Part shown: in pieces, positions 35,083-38,664 of the stretch
How positions within the stretch are numbered: position 1 is the first letter of the stretch
How the letters are laid out: each line of letters begins with the position of its first letter
Origin: an uncultured Gammaproteobacteria bacterium
GTDB lineage: Bacteria; Pseudomonadota; Gammaproteobacteria; Pseudomonadales; Pseudohongiellaceae
DNA: 38,664 nucleotides
Direction: 5' to 3'
Assembly: GCA_937898685.1 (NCBI GenBank)
Contig: CALEJT010000063.1
Location: 1 to 38,664, forward strand
The notes under the pieces: model-generated
Seen by the model: the letters and a program-made list of their open reading frames with translations, nothing else
Database searches by the model: none
What the model was told of the DNA's origin: nothing
Position numbers and translations under genes: made by a program

Positions 35083-35130
35083 GCGCGCTTTTTTTGAATC
35101 CAGACCTCAGCAGTAGGAGCACTGCCCCCC

Positions 35131-35670
35131 ATGAACCTCGACGCGATCGCCATCGGCAACAACCCGCCTGAAGACATCAACGTACTGATCGAAGTACCGA
35201 TCGGCGGCCACCCCATCAAATACGAGATGGACAAGAAGTCCGGCACCCTCGTGGTCGACCGCTTCCTGTACACTGCCATGTCCTACCCGGGCAACTACGG
35301 CTTCGTGCCGCACACCCTGTCCGATGACGGTGACCCGATCGACGTCCTCATCTGCAACACCCGCCCGCTGATCCCGGGCTGCGTGATCAACGTACGCCCC
35401 ATCGGCGTGCTGGTGATGGAAGACAATGCCGGCCAGGATGAAAAGGTCATCGCCGTACCTTCCCCGCACCTGACCCAGCGCTACAAGGACATCTACAACT
35501 ACGACGACCTGCCGGAAATCACCCTGCAGCAGATCGCCCACTTCTTCGAGCACTACAAGGATCTCGAGCCGGGCAAATGGGTGAAGATCGGTGATTGGCG
35601 TGACGCCAGCGAAGCCCGTCGCCTCATCACTGAAGCGATCGCGCGCGCCGCGGCGGAAAAGAAAGCTTAA
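35131..35670 (+). CDS. ppa: Inorganic pyrophosphatase
   Basis: A 179-residue family I soluble pyrophosphatase, the standard bacterial length, which hydrolyses PPi to two phosphates and so drives biosynthetic reactions forward. The family's metal- and substrate-binding residues are visible in EVPIGGHPIKYEMDK, YPGNYGFVP and the signature DDGDPIDVL, and further along in the YKDIYNYDDLP region. ATG 35131 has AGGAG upstream. It is monocistronic; its stop is followed by a 9-bp GC-rich hairpin shared with the convergent gene. Confidence 0.96.
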   Translation: MNLDAIAIGNNPPEDINVLIEVPIGGHPIKYEMDKKSGTLVVDRFLYTAMSYPGNYGFVPHTLSDDGDPIDVLICNTRPLIPGCVINVRPIGVLVMEDNAGQDEKVIAVPSPHLTQRYKDIYNYDDLPEITLQQIAHFFEHYKDLEPGKWVKIGDWRDASEARRLITEAIARAAAEKKA

Positions 35671-35685
35671 GAAGTACTCCGGAGC

Positions 35686-35710
35686 GCAGCGGCGGCTCAG
35701 TCGCCGCTGC
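35686..35710. other. GC-rich hairpin between convergent ppa and TIGR02647 genes
   Basis: GCAGCGGCG and CGCCGCTGC form a perfect 9-bp stem with a 7-base loop, overlapping the stop codon of the minus-strand gene. No T-tract is present on either side, so it may act as a bidirectional mRNA end structure. Confidence 0.5.
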
Positions 35711-35939
35711 CGCCCAACAAGGACAAAAGCGCCTGTACGTGTTCGCTGGTCTCATGACCGAGCGGCGTCAGGTAGCCTCCATCCGGCAGGGTCAGCATGC
35801 CCTTCGCGTGCAGACGCCTGGCGGCCTCGATCACGGCGGCGGAAGCGTCGCGGTGAATCTTGATTCCCTGCTGCTCGGTATCGAGATCGAAGCGGGCCAA
35901 CAGTGCCAGCTCCTCCAACTGCGCCTGCGTGAACACCAT
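35697..35939 (-). CDS. TIGR02647 family small protein
   Basis: An 80-residue conserved protein of the TIGR02647 family, found mainly in gammaproteobacteria. Family blocks are LEELALLARFDLDTEQQGIKIH, AARRLHAKGMLTLPDGGYLTPLGHE and HVQALLSLL. It is predicted to be helical, with a winged-helix-like feel, but its function is not known. ATG 35939 is preceded by GGAGGG. It converges on ppa. Confidence 0.85.
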   Translation of the reverse strand: MVFTQAQLEELALLARFDLDTEQQGIKIHRDASAAVIEAARRLHAKGMLTLPDGGYLTPLGHETSEHVQALLSLLGGSGD

Positions 35940-36061
35940 CGCCCTCCCCTCCGAGCTCGTTGGATGCTGCCTCGGCAGCGTCGATGTGAACGGCAGGCCG
36001 TGCGGCCGGCCGGTGTGGCTGCGGCCTCGTCGCAGCGGTTCCGGGACGAGGCCGCGCGACC

Positions 36062-36322
36062 TCAGCTGTGGTCGCGGATGTAGTTGCGTTCGTACTCGGC
36101 CTGGGCAGCGTCCTTTTCCTTCTTGATCGCCGCACCGCGCCGTTTGGCTTCGGCCAGCGACACCGAGCGCGTTTTCTGCGTGCTGATGGCAGGCAAAGAC
36201 AGCATCCGTTCTACTTCAGAAGGTTCAGCCTGGCAGGCCGGACATTCCGCGGTCTGATCCACACGAACCAGCTTTTCGAACTGATGGCCACAGCGCTTGC
36301 ACTGAAACTCATAGATTGGCAT
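36062..36322 (-). CDS. FmdB family zinc ribbon protein
   Basis: An 86-residue protein with the N-terminal FmdB/CxxC_CxxC_SSSS ribbon: MPIYEFQCKRCGHQFEKLV followed by CPAC supplies four zinc-binding cysteines. The C-terminal half is charged and Lys/Glu-rich. Its role is unknown; an FmdB protein was first described as a regulator of amidase genes. ATG 36322 is chosen over an upstream in-frame start because homology begins there and GGGGAGGA precedes it. The spacer to the TIGR02647 gene is 122 bp. Confidence 0.87.
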   Translation of the reverse strand: MPIYEFQCKRCGHQFEKLVRVDQTAECPACQAEPSEVERMLSLPAISTQKTRSVSLAEAKRRGAAIKKEKDAAQAEYERNYIRDHS

Positions 36323-36428
36323 GTACTTTCCTCCCCTTACTTCAAGGCGGGGAGGTATAGCACCGTTCCCGGCTTTCTCCAACAAGTTCCGCTGTCGTTT
36401 GGGGGCGGAGGGCAGAGGCGCGAGCGGC

Positions 36429-36434
36429 TATAAT
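36429..36434 (+). promoter_or_regulatory. rsuA -10 box
   Basis: TATAAT in the context GGCTATAATCGCGCC, 30 bases before the ATG at 36464. The -35 region is poor. Confidence 0.5.
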
Positions 36435-36463
36435 CGCGCCCCTTCGACTGCCGACCATCCGAC

Positions 36464-37162
36464 ATGCGCCTCGACCGTTTCCTCAGCCACAGCGCCGGCC
36501 TGCCGCGCTCCCGCGCCAAGGCGCTGATCGCCCGCCAACGTGTGCGGGTCGACGGCGTGGTGGTGCGCGATCCCGCCACGACGGTAACGGAAGGTCAGGT
36601 GATACACCTCGACGAACAGGAACTGAGCTGGCCGCGTCCCTACTACGTGATGCTGCACAAGCCGACCGGTGTCGTTTGCAGTACCACCGATCCCTCGCAC
36701 ACACCGGTGCATCTTTTGATCGATCGTCCATGGGCAAGTGAACTCCACGCTGCCGGTCGCCTCGATGCCGATAGCACGGGCCTGGTGCTGCTCACCAGTG
36801 ATGGAGAGTGGAGTCATCGCATCACGAGTCCGCGCCACCATTGCGACAAGAGCTATCTGGTCGAGCTCGCGCGTCCGCTCGATGGTGCGTTGGTGCAACG
36901 CTTCGCCGAAGGCATCGTGCTCAACGACGATCCCACACCGACCCTGCCCGCCCAGCTCGAAATCCTGGGCGAAAACCAGGCACGCGTGATCCTGCGCGAA
37001 GGTCGCTATCACCAGGTGCGCCGCATGTTCGCCGCCTGTGGCAATCACGTCACGGCACTGCATCGTGAACGCATCGGCCCGGTGACGCTCGATGCTTCCC
37101 TCGCGCCGGGTGCCTGGCGAGAACTCACCGCACAAGAAGTGGAAGCCCTGCGCCATGCGTGA
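36464..37162 (+). CDS. rsuA: 16S rRNA pseudouridine synthase
   Basis: A 232-residue RsuA/RluB/E/F-family enzyme. An S4 RNA-binding domain (MRLDRFLSHSAGLPRSRAKALI...VRVDG) is followed by the synthase domain with catalytic Asp in GRLDADSTGLVLLT, and by YLVELARPL and GRYHQVRRMFAA. Length and sequence fit RsuA, which makes pseudouridine 516 in 16S rRNA; RluE- or RluB-like specificity cannot be excluded. No clear ribosome site; the leader is short. Its stop overlaps the start of the methyltransferase gene by 8 bp. Confidence 0.9.
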   Translation: MRLDRFLSHSAGLPRSRAKALIARQRVRVDGVVVRDPATTVTEGQVIHLDEQELSWPRPYYVMLHKPTGVVCSTTDPSHTPVHLLIDRPWASELHAAGRLDADSTGLVLLTSDGEWSHRITSPRHHCDKSYLVELARPLDGALVQRFAEGIVLNDDPTPTLPAQLEILGENQARVILREGRYHQVRRMFAACGNHVTALHRERIGPVTLDASLAPGAWRELTAQEVEALRHA

Positions 37163-38210
37163 TGCCGCACTGACTGCCCTGTTACGAGAAGCCACCGCCG
37201 GTCCCGGCCTCGTCGTGCTCGACGAAAATCACAGCGATTCCCTGCCCCCGCCACCTGCGGGTGAATGGCGCGCCGCGAGCAATCGTTGCGACGTTGCCCA
37301 TGCCGCACGCACTGCCGGTTGGAACTGTGCGTGCAATGACTTCGACTTCAACGCCGTCGCGCCACTACGACAGGCGCTCTATCGCATCTCCAAGGAAAAA
37401 CGCGTGGCGGAGCATGTGCTGCAATCGCTGTGGGAAAAGCTGGAAGTGGGAGGTGAACTCTGTCTCACCGGCTACAAGCAGGAAGGCGTGAAAACGCTCG
37501 CCAGCCGCGCGGCCACAGCCTGGCAAACGACGGCGGAACTCGAACGCGGCGATGGTGGCTTGCATCTCTATCGCCTGCGCAAACATGCGGCCTCGGTGGA
37601 AAGTCTTGCCGACGGCGCCTATCACCGGCTGCGCGAGATCGGCGAGTGGCAAGGCACGCCGCTCTGGAGCAAGCCCGGCATCTTCGCCTGGGATCGCATC
37701 GACGACGGCAGCCGTCTTCTGCTCGAACGATTACCGCACACCTTACAAGGCTTGGACCTTGCCGAATGCAGCGGACTCGATCTCGGCTGCGGCTATGGAC
37801 TCCTGGCTCTGGCATTGGCCCAGGCCGGTTGTGCGCGCGTCATCGCCACCGACAACAACGCCGCCGCGATTGCGGCAACGAGTCACAATCTGCAGCAGGT
37901 GTCCGTACGCGATGGAGTGCAGGTGGTGCTGGACGACTGCGCCGGCAGCATCCGCGAACGCGTCGATCTGCTGCTCTGCAACCCACCCTTCCATCAGGGC
38001 TTCGCGGTGGAAGGCAGCTTGACCGATCGTTTTCTTGCCGCTGCGAAACGCTTGCTCAAGCCGAAAGCTCAGGCGCTGTTCGTGGTCAACGCCTTCATTC
38101 CGCTCGAGCGCAAAGCGCAGGAACATTTCGCGCGCGTGGAGACCTTGGCCAACGATCGCCGCTTCAAGGTGCTGCGTCTCACGCTCGAGCAAACCCGCAA
38201 GGCGCGTTGA
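37155..38210 (+). CDS. RsmC/RlmG-type rRNA guanine-N2 methyltransferase
   Basis: A 351-residue class I SAM methyltransferase built like RsmC and RlmG: an N-terminal degenerate methyltransferase-like domain (about 1-160) and a C-terminal catalytic domain. Motif I is LDLGCGYGLLALALAQ, and the catalytic NPPF is seen as LLCNPPFHQGFAVEG. These enzymes methylate guanine N2 in rRNA (G1207 of 16S or G1835 of 23S). Overlap with rsuA favours a 16S target, but this is inference. ATG 37155 is chosen because the upstream in-frame region lies inside rsuA. Confidence 0.85.
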   Translation: MRDAALTALLREATAGPGLVVLDENHSDSLPPPPAGEWRAASNRCDVAHAARTAGWNCACNDFDFNAVAPLRQALYRISKEKRVAEHVLQSLWEKLEVGGELCLTGYKQEGVKTLASRAATAWQTTAELERGDGGLHLYRLRKHAASVESLADGAYHRLREIGEWQGTPLWSKPGIFAWDRIDDGSRLLLERLPHTLQGLDLAECSGLDLGCGYGLLALALAQAGCARVIATDNNAAAIAATSHNLQQVSVRDGVQVVLDDCAGSIRERVDLLLCNPPFHQGFAVEGSLTDRFLAAAKRLLKPKAQALFVVNAFIPLERKAQEHFARVETLANDRRFKVLRLTLEQTRKAR

Positions 38211-38213
38211 CGC

Positions 38214-38664
38214 TCAAGCATAGCGACGCAACAACAGGCTCGCGTTCACCCCACCAAAACCGAAGCCATTGCAGAGCACGTGCTCGATGCGCGTCGCCCG
38301 CGCCACGCCATGCACGACGTCGGCTCCGCCCGCTTCCTCATCCGCTTCTTCGAAGTTGAGTGTGGGCGGTGCGCATTGATCACGCAGCGCCAATACACCG
38401 AACGCCGCCGCCAAGCCACCCGCTGCGCCCAACAAGTGACCGGTGGATGCTTTCGTGGCAGAGATCGCAGGTCGATGCGCACCAAAGACGCGACGCAAGG
38501 CCCGCAGCTCGGCAAGATCGCCGAGTGGTGTCGACGTCGCATGGGCATTCACATGCTGAACGTCTTCGGGGGCGATCTCCGCTTGGCGCAGAGCCTGCCG
38601 CATCGCACGTGCCGCGCCCTCTCCCATCACGAAACCATCCCGCGCACGATCGAAGGGACGCGAC
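38214..38664 (-). CDS. fabF: Beta-ketoacyl-ACP synthase, C-terminal part
   Basis: The frame runs off the window edge, leaving about 149 residues of the C-terminal half of a ketoacyl synthase. It reads RPFDRARDGFVMGEGAA, then the first active-site His block NAHATSTPLGD, then SATKASTGHLLGAAGG (Lys and second His), and ends with NGFGFGGVNASLL. The catalytic Cys lies outside. The wording is closest to FabF/KAS II, which condenses malonyl-ACP with acyl-ACP, but a FabF-like paralogue in another lipid pathway is possible. The gene converges on the RsmC-like gene with 3 bp between them. Confidence 0.85.
   Translation of the reverse strand, partial: SRPFDRARDGFVMGEGAARAMRQALRQAEIAPEDVQHVNAHATSTPLGDLAELRALRRVFGAHRPAISATKASTGHLLGAAGGLAAAFGVLALRDQCAPPTLNFEEADEEAGGADVVHGVARATRIEHVLCNGFGFGGVNASLLLRRYA

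Larger units (their letters stand above)
34292..35130. other. 839-bp gene-free stretch rich in inverted repeats
   Basis: No open frame here has a family signature or believable start. The stretch holds a REP-like palindrome (34322-34354), a degenerate REP fragment (about 34757-34790), short perfect hairpins at 34539-34559 (8-bp stem) and 34795-34810 (7-bp stem), a long inverted repeat at 34871-34981, and the ppa promoter at its right end. It looks like a landing area for small dispersed repeats. Confidence 0.6.

Noticed and set aside
34292..35130. Possible small genes or a decayed insertion sequence in the gene-free stretch
   Set aside because: No transposase fragment, terminal repeats or target duplication could be seen; only short palindromes are supported.

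Overview
The window looks like chromosomal DNA of a GC-rich gammaproteobacterium. The gene set (glsA, ppnP, cfa, rhlE, ppa, an rsuA/rsmC-like pair, a FabF-type synthase) is gammaproteobacterial in style, and TATAAT boxes precede ppa and rsuA. I cannot name the genus. No rRNA, tRNA, CRISPR array, transposase, integrase or phage gene is visible.

Layout. 1-10.6 kb is ordinary chromosome: a sterol-desaturase C-terminus cut by the window edge, a periplasmic-binding/PAS membrane protein with no output domain, a DTW-domain tRNA modification enzyme, ppnP, glsA, a cfa-type methyltransferase, rhlE, a secreted M20 peptidase and a DUF4159 protein. 10.7-13.0 kb holds three tandem paralogous genes for small secreted proteins that I do not recognise. 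13.0-15.6 kb has a DksA-type zinc finger protein and a secreted M15-like protein with six LysM repeats.

15.7-32.7 kb is a complete assimilatory nitrate region on the minus strand. In transcription order it holds nrtA-nrtB-nrtD (ABC nitrate importer) and an outer-membrane barrel protein, then, after a plus-strand GNAT gene, nasT-nasS (nitrate-responsive antitermination pair), nirB-nirD (NADH nitrite reductase), nasA (nitrate reductase), narK (MFS nitrate transporter) and a PP2C-Ser/Thr kinase fusion. The nirB and nrtA leaders share one architecture: a sigma-54 type promoter, RNA hairpins, and an intrinsic terminator with an 11-bp stem and eight Us just before the gene. The nrtA leader contains a hexaloop hairpin of the ANTAR-target type. 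The simplest reading is that nitrogen limitation (NtrC/sigma-54) starts transcription and nitrate (NasS releasing NasT) lets it pass the terminator.

33.2-38.7 kb holds a zinc alcohol dehydrogenase, an 840-bp gene-free stretch rich in inverted repeats, ppa, two small conserved proteins, rsuA, an RsmC-like methyltransferase, and the C-terminal part of a beta-ketoacyl-ACP synthase cut by the window edge.
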